Assembly: GCF_030052815.1 (NCBI RefSeq)
Contig: NC_079498.1
Coordinates: 78,974,992-79,038,991 of the forward strand
DNA length: 64,000 nucleotides
Reading direction: 5' to 3'
From: Hevea brasiliensis
Taxonomy: Eukaryota > Streptophyta > Magnoliopsida > Malpighiales > Euphorbiaceae
The notes below the pieces were generated by a model. The model searched no databases. It was given only the letters and a program-made list of their open reading frames with translations, and was not told the DNA's origin. The position numbers were made by a program, and so were the translations under genes. Position 1 is the first letter of the stretch; each line of letters starts with the position of its first letter. This document shows, one piece after another, positions 12,542 to 25,466 of this stretch.

Positions 12542-14580
12542 CATTTACCTCATCATACGCCTCATCTCCTTTTGCACAAAGCGAAACTGCTCTTCACTTT
12601 GTTGCTTGAGGCGCGATACCTCCTCCTCAATGTGTTGCTGAAGAATTCGTTCTTGATTTTCCCTCATGCGCATGATCTCCTCCTCAAGCACTCTAATGCG
12701 CTCATCAGCAACATGATCTGTCACCACGGCTGTCCTGCGTGAAGTGGCAGAGCTATTGAATGAGTCTGGGTACAAAGTTGAAGCATGAAAGCCCAAACCG
12801 TACACGTGTCGCTTCTTCTCTGCACCCACAATATCCAAGTATAGGCAATTCACATTGATTGAGATCTCTTATGAATTGTCATCCTGTGAGTTCGAAGTAG
12901 CATCAGTAATAGCGGCAGCCACCATAGCCTCCATTTGATCCTGTATATAATTATTAGAGTTAATAATTAATTACAAGTAACAATGAAACTAGGAAAATGA
13001 AATTTAGAAATTTCAATATATAAACTTGATAATTAAAAAAATTTCGGCAGAGTACCGTCTGTAACAGGACATATCATACCTACTAATAAAGGCAAAATAA
13101 TATTCCTGCATATAAAATAACACTTCTAATATCCTCCTTATACCATCCACTGCTACAATAAAGATTCATACACAAACACAAGCACTTCTAAAACATTAAC
13201 AATATAGCTCAATTTATAACAGTCAATTAACAATATTACATTTAATCATATCACTCTTACATTAACTTTGAAAATGAAATATAAATATTAATACATATAA
13301 CAATAAATGTGAAAAGTAAATATATACAATAATTTAAAATGTTAATAATTATCAAAATTTCAGTGGTGTATCATTTGTACCAAAACATTTTATACTTACC
13401 ATGAAGGCAAAATAATGTTTCTGCAATTAAAATAACAATAGAAACTACATGATTTACTCGCAAACCTAAGCACGTCTAAAACATTCATAAGATACAAATA
13501 ACAGTAAAAATGAAATGAAATTTAATAACAATAACAATATAACATATGCATAATAATCCAAATGAAAATAAAAGAAAAATAAAAATTTCTTACATTAATA
13601 TTCTGAGACCTAGCATCAACAAAGGTTCCATCCTTTTTTTTATGTAACTTTTTAAACACCTCCCATGAATTAGGATCAAGGTTTAGTTCTTCAGCCTAAA
13701 ATTTATATAAATTTAAAATAATAAATCTATTGTTAATATTATGAAATATGTAATAATAGTTAATTAAAGAATTAAAAAGTGGAATGCGATACCATTTTCA
13801 GACTGTGCTCCACAGTAAACCTAGAACCACCAGTATGCTTGCTTAAACCAGTGCCTGGACCACCAGTCTCACTACACCGATTTTGAGTAGCAATATGGGA
13901 TTTAGCAATCCACTCTGGAGTTAACCAGTGTGCCATCCAGCTATCCCATACATCTTGTGCAACACCTATAGGTTTTGTTCCTTTCTTTCGCCAAGTGTAT
14001 AATTTTTTATTGTACAGGAGAGATGCCACTTTATCCCAAGTATCTTTAATTATGCCATCATCAGTTGCATTCCATTAATGTTTTTTCTAAAAATTAAATA
14101 TTTTTATTATTAAAATAATTATATCAATAACAGTAAGTATAGATATTTTTGTTAGAAATAAATAACAATTACCATAAATTCCTGCCAGTAAAAGTCATGG
14201 GTAGATGGAGAGACATCCTTCCATGTGTAACCAATAGCATCCTGTTGCTCCCTAAAGGTGCTCGTGATATGGGTTGAGATAGTATGACCATTAGGAATGA
14301 ACCTAAAAAGAAAAAGACTAAAAATTAACATTTTCCATTATATTGAAAACTCAATCCATTGGATTGTTTATGTTAAGAAATAAGACATGCAATGTAAAAT
14401 AATGTTACTTACTTTTCCCCTACAACTCTGATCATAATTCAATTAGATGGGTATGAGCCAGGAGCAGAACCAATAGAAGCATCTGGAGTACTAGGAAATG
14501 ATGCTGGCAAACTACTCATATGTCCAGGTGGCAAGTTAGGAAGACCACTTTCATCTATCATTTGTATAAACAACATGTTT
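12542..14580 (-). pseudogene. CACTA second gene, plant Ptta/En/Spm-type protein
   Basis: A multi-exon gene lies downstream of the TNP2 gene on the same strand. Exon-like segments read: an N-terminal stretch ending near 14415; a segment at about 14170-14305 with TWKDVSPSTHDFYW; one at 13772-14085 with the characteristic NRCSETGG and KHTGGSRF motifs; a short one near 13585-13695 (AEELNLDPNSWEVFKKLHKK); and the C-terminal segment 12545-12960 with KKRHVYGLG followed by a long glutamate/arginine coiled coil. This layout matches the plant transposase family called Ptta/En/Spm (Transposase_24), the tnpA-like partner that in En/Spm binds subterminal repeats. In-frame stops occur, for example near 14425 and 12870. 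Exon edges are approximate. Confidence 0.75.
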
Positions 14581-14713
14581 CTTTCTCAACTCAAATCAAA
14601 CACAAATCATTAATAATTAATATCATATACAATAACCATTGTATTTCAACTTACTAAATTAATAGTCATTACATCAAAATTGTAAATGAAAAACAATTAA
14701 GCAAGAAATTTTA

Positions 14714-16121
14714 TTAAGTATCTTCATCTTCATCATCATCATCATCTTCTTCTGCTTCCTCCTCTTCTTCTTCTTCTTGGTCTTCTTCTTCCTCAACTAC
14801 AACAACAGTTTCATTTTCTGGCACATCATCTATGTCAATGAATGAACCATCCACATAAAGCGTACTATCTGTTTCATCCATGTGAACATCAATTTCATGA
14901 ACTTGAATGCAATCTTCTGGAAATGCTAAATCACTGGATTGTTGTGATATTTCTGAAACCTCCACAATAGGTCGTGCCTTTATTTTGCAAATGGCAAGCC
15001 ATTTATTCACAGTCCTCTGTAATGTAGGATAGGTTGCATAATACACTTGAGCATCTTGTGTAGCCAAAATAAATGGCTCATATCTGTTAAACGCCCTTCT
15101 ACTGTTAACTTCAACAAGCTTATATTGTGGATGTACTCTTGTACCATGTTTTGGTGTTGGATCAAACCAAGAGCACTTAAATAATATAGTTCATTTAATT
15201 GGTAATGCAGAGTACTCTAATTGCACGATTTCTGTCAGCCGACCATAATACTCAAGATCATTTGCACTATAACTAGAGCCCTTAATGCATACTCCACTAT
15301 AAATTGTAGACCTACTTGAACCATATCCTTCAGTGTGAAACTTGTATCCATTAACATAATATCCATGAAAGGACTTAACAATATGCAACGGACCTTTTGC
15401 AAGGTCTTTAATGATTTGGTTGGTAATGTTTGATGAATGATCATGTGCCTATTGACAAATTATAAGCATTAGCTAATATGTAAGAAAATTTAGTTCTAAT
15501 AATGGATATAAAGAATGTATATAAACAATTACTCACGTATTTCTCAAACTAAGATGCAAACTCCATTTCAAGTTTTGCATCAACCTTGCTATCTTGAATA
15601 AATGGTTGACTTTGCCTTAAGGTATCTTCATAGATTCTTTTAAGAGAAAAAATTGAAGTTAATCTAGCATCAAATGTAAATTGTTTTCATATCTTCATCA
15701 TTAATAACTTACTTAATGTATGGTTTAACTTCATCGCAATTCAGCAAAATATAGGTGCGAACTGAATGAAATTCTGTACCATCTAATCATCTGGATTTCT
15801 CTCGACCAAAAGATCGTTCAGATTGTTTTAATATGGATAGCATCCCTGGATGTTCATATGCTTCAATCCCACATCCATAAACATTTCGGGGCACTTTGTT
15901 ATGCCTTGTTGAAAGTGTGACTTGAAATAGTGTGCACAAAATGATGTAGCTTCTTCAACCAAATATGCATTGCATATTGAACCTTCAACCTTGGCTTTAT
16001 TTTTTATATTATTCTTCAACTTTCGAAGATACCTACATTAAAGAATACGTAATTAATAGATACATTAAATAAGTTTTATATGATTTTATATAGTTATTAT
16101 TACTTACCTCTCAAATGGATA
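14714..16121 (-). pseudogene. TNP2-type CACTA transposase, C-terminal part
   Basis: This continues the gene that starts at 27746 and is cut by element A. Segments in order on the minus strand: YLRKLKNNIKNKAKVEGS with CAHYF at 15828-16032 (end of the DUF4218-type region); an exon-like region at 15190-15450 with SGVCIKGSSYSANDLEYYG and EIVQLEY (DUF4216-type); then 14714-15180 with the W-F-D and QVYY motifs and a long acidic tail of Glu/Asp at the C terminus, a usual ending of these proteins. Introns separate the pieces, the best defined being at 16033-16107. Stops and a frame change between overlapping readings at 15191-15444 show decay. Confidence 0.85.
16033..16107 (-). other. Intron of the CACTA transposase gene
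   Basis: A 75-bp AT-rich intron with donor GAG|GTAAGT and acceptor AATGTAG|GT on the minus strand. Joining its edges keeps the frame across the Met-Tyr-Pro-Phe-Glu-Arg/Tyr-Leu-Arg-Lys junction. Element A inserted only three codons upstream. Confidence 0.8.
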
Positions 16122-16725
16122 TGTCACACCCTACCCCTCCGTAAGGCATGGCATGATCCCGTAGTATACCTAATGAATTACCAAACTCCGTCTACTGATA
16201 ACCCATTAAATACACTACAAGGGATTTTAAACCTTTTCTTACTTCTTTTTACAGTGGTGAGCACAATTGACAGGTGTTAAAAAAGTTTTTAACTGAAGTG
16301 AAACCAAATAACACATTTGAAGTATTAATAATTACTGTAAAAATTTTGGCAGAGTGCCATCTGTATTTTGATTAAAACAATTCTTCAAAAACCTATAAAA
16401 AGCACTTCCAATAAGTTTGTTTAATCCCCAAACTCCAATAAATTTGTTCAACACAATAAATTTCTCAACATTATCAACTCAGTTCAATAATCAATTTTCC
16501 AGTGTTTCCAAAAGCTGAGATAAGATAAGTATATCACAATACTTTTACAAGCCAAAATAGTTTATCGCTTTAGTTTACAACTGCTCAAGACCAAGTACAA
16601 TATATACATATAGTGCACATACATTACAATAAAAACTACAAAATATGGTATACTTGATATACCCGGCAAAATCTCAAAATGTGGCACAAGCAGCCTACTC
16701 TGCTGCTCTGTCCATCTGTCTACCT

Positions 16726-16768
16726 GCGACAGCAATGAAAAAGCTATCCCTAAGTAAAATTTACTCAG
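16726..16768 (-). other. Paired stem-loops in the 3' LTR of A
   Basis: On the sense strand, after GCACCACTGAG, stem 1 is CTGAGTA/TACTTAG and stem 2 is GGGATAGC/GCTGTCGC. The other LTR copy (22415-22456) keeps a perfect stem 1 (GAGTAA/TTACTC) and GCGATAGC/GCTGTTGC in stem 2. Confidence 0.65.
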
Positions 16769-19554
16769 TGGTGCACAATAACAATTTAAAATGTAGTATA
16801 TAAAACTTTTATTGACAATTTACAATTCAAATAATTCACAATTTTATGTCACAATTTTCAAAGCTCATATAACACAAATTTGATCAAATAATTGAATAAC
16901 ACAGTGTTGCCAATCAATAACACAACTTAGGTCATGACACAAAATATTTCGAACATGCCGTGTTGTACACCACGACAAGACATACTCACCCCATTAATCG
17001 AAATCAATAAGGGAGGTGGCTAGCTAGCTAATGAGTACTCATCCAAACTCACCTCAGACTGGCAAGCCAGAGAGGGAGGAAAATAATCAAATATCAAACT
17101 CAACCCCACAAGTGGAGGAGGAACAGAGTAAGGACTGCCATGCCAAGTGTGAACCAAAAATAATTTCAAATTATATTATTCAAATATTTCATGCAAAACA
17201 TAATCAATTTCCAAAGTTAATTTTCCATTCACAAAGTAGGCAACACAATAATTTTCAATAAAATTCCCAAAGCCAAAACAATAAAAAATTATTCATAACT
17301 CATTTTTCCAAATAAAATTTCTAGTAAAAGCAGTGAATATAAAAATATTATGCACAGACCTCGGATGAGTTGCCTCTTGGCCTTGACTCAATGTTCCTTA
17401 TGTTCTTCAATATTCTTTTCAACTGAAACACACAATTTAAAGTGTTTCAGTACTCAGTTAAATTGTTTCTAATCATAACGCTCTATAATTAAATTTTATT
17501 GATACTACTCCTTTCATTAGTCAATCTATAATGTTGACCCTTGATGCACTCTAGGTAAATTAGGTTTAATATTACCAATATGTCACATTTTGCATTTTAA
17601 TATGCTACTAATATAGTGCAATTTACCATTATTACAAGTTGGCATTCATTGCCATATTATTTCAAGCATCATTGTATATAAATGTTAAGTTCTCAATTTT
17701 TGTGTGTCAGATTGGTCTAGCTTAAAGTCCTATTTCTCTTGGTTTTTAGCTTCTAGTCAAAGAAGCAAAATTATAGCTCTGTCTTATTGCATTTAGGGCA
17801 AAATTCAGGTCATTCTGAGTTGTATAGACCAAGATATGGTCAATTTATCAAAGCTGGACAGATTGCACGAAAATGATAACTTTAGGTCATTTTTAGGTCA
17901 TTTCTAGTTCTGGCAGTTTTTATACCCGAACTTGTGCAAGCTATTTGACTTGATTATGGTCATTTCTGGGTTTTGGTGTCTTCATAAGAGTTGTAGCTCT
18001 AGGTCTAATCTATTCATGGTAAAAATTTCAGGTCATTTGGACCTGTTTTGAGTGAGTTATGGCTAAAACACTAACTACTGCCCAAATGATCAATTATCAG
18101 GCTTTCAAGTCACTAATTCGGATTTGGTCATTTTTCAAGTCACTTTCTGGACAAAATTTAGGTAGACTTTCTTCATGAAAGTTGACACAATTTGTGCTTA
18201 GTTTCACCTCCAATTGGCCTCATACCAATTGGAGTCACACACTTAGGGTTATAGCCTCATTTGCACACTGCCCTCTACATACCTTTCAAGCACCAAACCA
18301 ACACACATTCACCAATTACCTCCTCACTTCTCCATACCATTCTGTATTTGGCACTAACCAAAACCATTCAATTCTCTACATTATAGGTCAACTTGGACAG
18401 AATATAACCACTTCAAAATACACCAAATGCAGTCACAATTCATAAAGTTCAATCCCAACAATATATACACATAAATACTTCTAATTGTCACACATACTTC
18501 CATATACAATTTGCCTACCTTATCACTATTATCCACACACATATATGCTGCCATTTTTTGTATAATATTTCAACAATATTTCATGAACTTAAACACTTCA
18601 ATCTTCATCATAAGGCTACCACAAATTTACACATACACATCCATTTCCATTTTCACTTTTCAAGCTTAACATTCAAACTTCACACATGGAATTCAACTTC
18701 AACACAATTAAACATTTAAATCAACATCCCAAACTACCATTTACATGCAAAAAATAAGCTATACATGGTGAGGTTCCATGGCTGCCGAAATGCTCCATCA
18801 CCAACAATTCATCAAATTTCAAACTTCTTCCATAATTCAACTGCCCACAACCTTAGTTACACTTTTAATGAAACAAGAATTGAAAATAACCACTTACGTC
18901 TTTTGGACATCCTCAAAACTCCATCAAAACTTATCTTTCTTGCTCCAAGTATGCTGCCCAAGGTATGGTGGTCAAGTTTAATGAAGGGAGCTAGTGTAAA
19001 GGATGGCTAAATCAATGGTGGATTTAAGCTTAATGATGGATGGCCATGGAGGTTTCCATGGGAGAAAAAATTCGGCCAAGGTGAGCTTGTGAGGAAGAAA
19101 AAAACAATTGATCCTACACCTATCCCACTTCACTCTTTAGGTGTCCCAAATGTGATTTTAGTGGAGCACTAATATAGGTTAATGATTTAATAATCCAAAG
19201 TTTCCAATTTCTCACATTTTCCTCATATCTTTTACTATTTAGATTATATACCACCATTTTAATTTTCATGATATTTTCAAGGTTTACTATCATTTATTTT
19301 TAATGGACATTTAGGTCAACAGGCAACTCGGGATGTCAAATGACCACAATGCCCTTATTCGGGTTGCATTCTCGATTTTTCAGTAACACCGAGTTCTGTC
19401 GTTTTCTCGATTTCTCATTTTTCCTTGTACTAATTAATTAATTTTTCTTTAATATTTCTAATAATATTTATACTTCAATAAGTCTTTAATTATGTCTCGA
19501 AACTAAATTTCGAGGGTTCCCTGCAGTCCTGGGGTCGGCTATTGCCTGCGCCGT

Positions 19555-19602
19555 AACTTCCCTGTGCAGTCACCCATCGCTGCGGTGCTGGCTCGTTTAA
19601 CT
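19555..19602 (-). promoter_or_regulatory. 5S-rRNA-like block in the 3' LTR of A
   Basis: The minus strand reads AAGTTAAACGAGCC ... GCGATGGGTGACTGCACAGGGAAGT. The same block is in the other LTR at 25242-25291. It resembles the 5S A box and C box in order and spacing, with a shortened gap. Confidence 0.5.
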
Positions 19603-19780
19603 TGGTTACATTTCATTGCTATTATTTTTTCTTTATTTTTCTTGTATTTTCCTTTCTTGTATTTTATTATTTTATGTCTCCTCACTAACTTTTAAAAGTA
19701 GTTCTAGGCATCCTAGCTGTCCAAACAACACTGGTTACCAGAACAGTAGAACGCCTACCGAACATAGGGGTGTTACAATT

Positions 19781-19793
19781 CTCTCCCCCTTAA
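19781..19793 (-). other. Polypurine tract of element A
   Basis: The minus strand reads TTAAGGGGGAGAG, followed by AAT and the LTR start TGTAACACCCC. Its presence shows that the 3' end of the internal region is intact, so the short internal domain is not a simple loss of this end. Confidence 0.88.
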
Positions 19794-20299
19794 AATAAAT
19801 TTCGTCCGCGAAATTTACCCAATAGCCGTCTTACAATAGTCATACGTTTATTTTCTCCTTTCTATATAATCGTATAATCTTCTTTCCTTTGAATTTGTAT
19901 AAGACTTTTAACAATCTAATACAACATTTAATTTATTTGTATAACACCAATCTTCTCTTACTATTGTTCTGTCTAATATTTCTGTTCATGTTTCCTTATT
20001 GAATGACCATTGAGGTCATATTAAAATTATTTATCTATCATTGGTCCTCTGACCATTCTAGTTAACAATCATACTCATATTCGTAACATTTCTTTGTTAC
20101 ATCTGAATCAACTGTTCAAATTTTTACTTCCACAACTCCTTTATCTATCGATTTTCAATAATTTATCGTATTTTAGGAAATGTCTTTCGCTAACAAACTC
20201 TTCCAAAACTAATTCCAAAAAGACTAGTCACTAACATATCAAAATTTATTTTTTTATACGAGGGATAACAGGAAGGCAAACAATGCTGGCATTAACATA
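19794..20299 (-). other. 3' non-coding region of element A
   Basis: About 0.5 kb between the protease stub and the polypurine tract, with no ORF. Parts of it match element B around 52085-52240 and 53165-53290, for example ggtcctctgaccattctagt. Relative to B, A lacks roughly 0.95 kb in the middle. Confidence 0.75.
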
Positions 20300-21624
20300 A
20301 AAGTATGCAGATCCCGGGTCAAACAATACATATATATATCTTAGTTCAAAATTGAGAAAGTACCAGCAACAAGGCCAGAAGTCTCAGCCTCTTCCTTCTG
20401 CCGTATGGTGTATATTCTAGCTGAAGCATCACCTTGTTCTGGCTGATTCACAGTACTCTGACTTCCAGGTGTACTACCCTTACCTCTACCTCTGCCTCTA
20501 CTAACTGATGGTGAACTCCTTGGGGTAGAAACTTGGGTTGATCCCTTTGATGTAGTAAATGATCCATAACGGCGTGGATTTATACAATCCTTAGCTAAAT
20601 GACTAGTCTCTCCACAATTAAAACTTGCTCCTATGGCTCTATAACATACCCCACTATATGATTTACCACAAGTTTCACAAAGTTGATCTGACAGCGTGTT
20701 TCTGGGTTTCTGCTGAGTTTGCTGATCCGATCGGGGTGGTTTCTGTCAAGAAGATCTATCTCTACCCGATTTGCGTGAGCTAGATCCTCCAAAATGCTTT
20801 CTCTTTCCTGACCCACTATTAGGAACTTGATCAGTAGTCTTTCTAATTTTCTTTTTTTCTTCTGTACCCTTTGTAACTATTTCTTCATTCTTAATTCTTT
20901 CCAGTTCCAAGGCTCGCGATATTAGCTCTGAGAAATTCTGGTGTCGAAATCCCATAACTTACATTCTTAGACTAGGCCTTAACCCAGTCTTAAAACGTTT
21001 CCATTTGTCTCTAGGAGTGGTAAGCAGGCTTCCTGTATAATGACTCAATCGAGAGAAGTTTCTCTCATATTCTGCCACTGTTCTGTTCCTTTGTTTCAGG
21101 CTTAAGAACTCCTATAGCTTCTGGTCCAAATAGGCATCTGGGACATATTTTTGTCTGAACTCTCTGAGAAAGTCGTCCCATGTCAGCACTGGGGGTTCCA
21201 CCAAACTATGAGGAATGGTTTTCCACCAGTCATATGCGTCTCCCTGTAGTAGTGATACCGAATACTCAAATCTGAACTCCTCTGTACAATGTAGTTTCTT
21301 GAACACCCTATCCATTCTCTCTAACCATTGTTCTGTTTGAGGATCTACTGTCCCCTTGAACTCAGTAGCCCCATATTTAATCAGCTTGTCATACTGCCTA
21401 GCTAAAGACTATGGTTGTACCACTGGTGTTTGTAGTGGGACTTGAGTAAGCATCTTACCAGCCATCTGTTGGAACATTGCAGCCATCTGCTGAACAAACT
21501 AAGCAGGAAACTGTAGTACTGAGGCGGCTGGTGCGATTGATCCACTCACATTGTGTAGGGTTGGGACATCCCCTTGTACCTTAGCCTCTATTGATTGATC
21601 GACTGAACGATCTCCTTCTTCCAT
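20300..21624 (-). pseudogene. Gag with protease stub of element A
   Basis: Translation starts at the ATG shortly after the PBS. The protein has a Gln-rich N-terminal part (QQMAAMFQQM), the retrotransposon Gag domain (WLERMDRVFKKLHC, LQGDAYDWWKTI, LTWDDFLREFRQKYVP), a basic linker and a CCHC knuckle (FNCGETSHLAKDC, about 20590-20640). It then reaches the protease opening YVLFDPGS, whose catalytic triad D-P-G-S is at 20309-20320, and stops soon after. In-frame stops are mostly TAG where CAG fits, for example in the N-terminal part, which suggests C-to-T decay. Gag forms the virus-like particle; no other enzyme domain follows. Confidence 0.88.
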
Positions 21625-21793
21625 AGTCAATTTGAGGATATTTTACCTCCTGAACAAATAACACAAGGAGATTTCCTCCTGTTAGTTCATATTTATAATG
21701 TAATGTACTGTATGTATCAAACAATGACATTGAGCAGTTGTACTATATAGAAAGAATATTCAAATTACAAGTAAAAACAGAATTTAAAAAGTA

Positions 21794-21805
21794 GCTCTGA
21801 TACCA
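21794..21805 (-). other. Primer-binding site of element A (initiator Met tRNA)
   Basis: The minus strand reads TGGTATCAGAGC, complementary to the 3' end of plant initiator methionine tRNA. It lies eight bases from the 5' LTR edge. This is the usual PBS of plant chromoviruses. Confidence 0.9.
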
Positions 21806-21813
21806 CTAAAACA

Positions 21814-24800
21814 TGTCACACCCTACCTCTCCGTAAGGCATAGCATGATCCCGTAGTATACTTAATGAATTACCAAACTCCGTCTACTGATAACCCATTA
21901 AATACACTACAAGGGATTTTACACATTTTCTTACTTCTTTTTACAGTGGTGAGCACTATTGACAGGTGTTAAAAAATTTTTTAACTGAAGTGAAACCAAA
22001 TAACACATTTGAAATATTAATAATTCTATAAAAATTTTGGCAGAGTATCATCTATATTTTGATTAAAATAGTTTCAAAAACCTGTAAAAAGTACTTCCAA
22101 TAAGTTTGTTCAATCCCCAAACTCCAATAAATTTGTTCAACACAATAAATTTCTCAACATTATCAACTCAGTTCAACAATCAATTTTCCAATGTTTCCAA
22201 AAGCTGAGATAAGATAAGTATATCACAATACTTTTATAGGCCAAAATAGTTTACCATTTTAGTTTACAACTACTCAAGACCAAGTACAATATATACATAC
22301 AGTGTACATACATTACAATAAAAACTACAAAATATGGTATACTCGATATACTCGGCGAAATCTCAAAATGTGACACAAGCAGCCTACTCTACTGCTCCGT
22401 CCATCTGTCTACCTGCAACAGCAATGAAAAAGCTATCGCTGAGTAAAATTTACTCAATGGTGCACAATAACAATTTAAAATGCGGTATATAAAACTTTTA
22501 TTGACAATTTACAATTCAAATAATTCACAATTTCATGTCACAATTTTCAAAACTCATATAACACAAATTTGATCAAATAATTGAATAACACAGTGTTGCC
22601 AATCAATAACACAACTTAGGTCATGACACAAAATATTCCGAACATGTCGTGTTATACACCACGACAAGACATACCCCATTAATCGAAATCAATGAGGGAG
22701 GTGGCTAGCTAGCTAATGAGTACTCATCCAAACTCACCTCAGACTGATAAGCCAGAGAGGGAGAAAAATAATTAAATATCAAACTCAACCTCACAAGTGG
22801 AGGAGGAACAGAGTAAGGGACTGCCATGCCAAGTGTGAACCAAAAACAATTTCAAATCATATTATTCAAATTTTTCATGCAAAACATAATCAATTTCCAA
22901 AGTCAATTTTCAATTCACAAAGTAGGCAACACAATAATTTCCAATAAAATTCCCAAAGCCAAAACAATAAAAAATTATTCATAACTCATTTCTCCAAATA
23001 AAATTTCTAGTAAAAGTAGTGAATATAAAAATATTGTGCACAGACCTCGGATGAGTCGCCTTTTGGCCTTGACTCAATGTTCCTTATGCTCTTCAACATT
23101 CTTTTCAACTGAAACACACAATTTAAAGTGTTTCAGTACTCAGTTAAATTGTTTCTAATCATAATGTTCCATAATTAAATTTTATTGATACTACTCCTTT
23201 CATTAGTCAACCTATAATATTGACCCTTGATATACTCTAGGTGAATTAGGTTTGATGTTACCAATATGTCACATTTTGCATTTCAATATGCTATCAATAT
23301 AGTGCAATTTACCATTATTACAAGTTGGCATTCATTGCCACATTATTTCAAACATCATTGTATGTAAATGTTAAGTTCTCAATTTTTGTGTGCTAGATTA
23401 GTCTAGCTTAAAGTCCTATTTCTCTTGGTTTTTAGCTTCTAGTGAAAGAAGCAAAATTGTAGCTCTATGTCTTATTGCACTCGGAGCAAAATTTCAAGTC
23501 ATTCTGAGTTGTATAGGCCAAGATATGGTCAATTTACCAAAGCTGAACAGATTGCACTAAAATGGTAACTTTATGTCATTTTTAGGTCATTTTTGGTTTT
23601 GGCAATCTTTATACCCGAACTTGTGCAAGCTATTTGACTTGCTTATGGTCATTTTGAGTTTTGGTGTCTTCATAAGAGTTGTATCTCTAGGTCTAATCTA
23701 TTCATGGTAAAAATTTCAGGTCATTTGGACCTGTTTTGAGTGAGTTATGGCCAAAACACTAACTGCTGCCCAAATGGTCAATTTTCAGGCTTTCAAGTCA
23801 CTAATCCGGATTTAGTCATTTCTCAAGTCACTTTCTGAATAGAATTTAGGTAGACTTTCTTCATGAAAGTTGGCACATTTTGTGCCTAGTTTCACCTCCA
23901 ATTGGCCTCATACCAATTGGAGTCACACACTTAGGGTTATAGGCTCATTTGCACACTGTCCTCTATATGCCTTTCAAGCACCAAACCAACACACATTCAC
24001 CAACTACCTCCTCACTTCTCCATACCATTCTGCATTTGGCACTAACCAAAACCATTCAATTCTCTACATTATAGGTCAACTTAGATAGAATATAACCACT
24101 TCAAAATACACCAAATGCAGTCACAATTCACAAAGTTCAATCCCAACAATATATACACATAAATACTTCTAATTGTCACACATACTTCCATTAACAATTT
24201 GCCTACCTTATCACTATTATCCACACACATATATGCTGCCATTTTTTGTACAATATTTCAACAATATTTCATGAACTTAAACACTTCAATCTTCATCATA
24301 AGGTTGCCACAAATTTACACATATGCATCCATTTCCATTTTCACTTTTCAAGCTTAACATTTAAATTTCACACATGGAATTCAACTTCAATACAATTAAA
24401 CATTTAAATCAACATCCCAAACTACCATTTACATGCAAAAAATAAGCTATACATGGTGAGGTTCCATGGCTGCCGAAATGCTTCATCACCAACAATTCAT
24501 CAAACTTCAAACTTCTTCCATAATTCAACTACCCACAACCTTAGTTACACTTTTAATGAAACAAGAATTGAAAAAAACCACTTACCTCTTTTGGACTTCC
24601 TCAAAACTCCACCAAAACTTATCTTTCTTGCTCCAAGTATGCTGCCCAAGGTATGGTGGTCAAGTTTAATGAAGGGAGCTAGTGTAAAGGATGGCTAAAT
24701 CAATGGTGGATTTAAGCTTAATGGTGGACGGCCATGGAGGTTTCCATAGGAGAAAAAATTTGGCCAAGGTGAGCTTGTGAGGAAGAAGAAAACAATTGAT

Positions 24801-25466
24801 CCTACACCTATCCCACTTCACTCTTTAGGTGTCCCAAATGTGATTTTAGTGGAACACTAATGTAGGTTAATGATTTAATAATCCAAAGTTTCCAATTTTT
24901 CACATTTTCCTCATATCTTTTACTATTTAGATTATATACCACCATTTTAATTTTCATGATATTTTCAAGGTTGACTATCATTTATTTTTAATGGACATTT
25001 AGGTCAAAAGGCAACTCGGGATGTCAAATGAACACAATGCCCCTATTCGGGTTGTATTCCCGATTTTTCGGTAACACCGAATTTCGTCATTTTCTTGATT
25101 TCTCGTTTTTCTTTGTACTAATTAATTAATTTTTCTTTGATATTTCTAATGATATTTATACTTTAATAAGTCTTTAATTATATCTCGAAACTAAATTCCG
25201 AGGGTTCTCTGCAGTCTTGGGGTCAGCTATTGCCTGTGCCGTAACTTTCCCGTGCAGTCACCCATCGCTGCGGTGCTGGCTCGTTTAACTTGGTTACATT
25301 TCATTGCTATTATTTTTCCTTTATTTTTCTTGTATTTTCCTTTCTTGTATTTCATTATTTTATGTCTCCTCACTAACTTTTAAATATAGTTCTAGGCATC
25401 CTAGCTGTCCAGACAACACTGGTCACCGGAACAGTAGAATGCACTATCGAACATAGGGGTGTTATA
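21814..25466 (-). repeat. 5' LTR of element A
   Basis: 3653 bp, the partner of 16122-19777. It ends TGTTATA, where the other copy has TGTTACA. The divergence between the two copies, by eye a few percent and mostly transitions, indicates that the insertion is not recent. Paired stem-loops are at 22415-22456 and the 5S-like block at 25242-25291. Confidence 0.93.

Larger units (their letters stand above)
16122..19777 (-). repeat. 3' LTR of element A
   Basis: 3656 bp, beginning TGTCACACCCTACC and ending GGGGTGTTACA on the plus strand. It is highly similar to 21814-25466 throughout. It contains paired stem-loops at 16726-16768, the ttttggcagagtgccat motif near 16344, a tagctagctaatgagtactc block near 17022, and the 5S-like block near 19555-19602. 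Small ORFs such as 18182-18445 and 18765-19010 recur in the other LTR and are not genes. Confidence 0.93.
16122..25466 (-). mobile_element. Gag-only LTR retrotransposon A
   Basis: A complete 9345-bp element with two 3.65-kb LTRs, a perfect GGATA target duplication (16117-16121 and 25467-25471), an initiator-Met PBS and a polypurine tract. The internal region is only 2036 bp and encodes gag plus the first residues of a protease, with no RT, RNase H or integrase. It must have been moved by another element's enzymes, as in the TR-GAG type of non-autonomous elements. The gag is of the long-LTR chromovirus-like (probably Tekay/Del) kind. Insertion broke an exon of the CACTA transposase. The right terminus reads TTATA instead of TTACA, a C-to-T change. 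Confidence 0.93.

Noticed and set aside
18182..24698. Repeated small ORFs inside LTRs (for example 18182-18445 and 23870-24088; 18765-19010 and 24453-24698)
   Set aside because: They are the same non-coding LTR segments in both LTR copies of A; similarity reflects LTR identity, not protein conservation.
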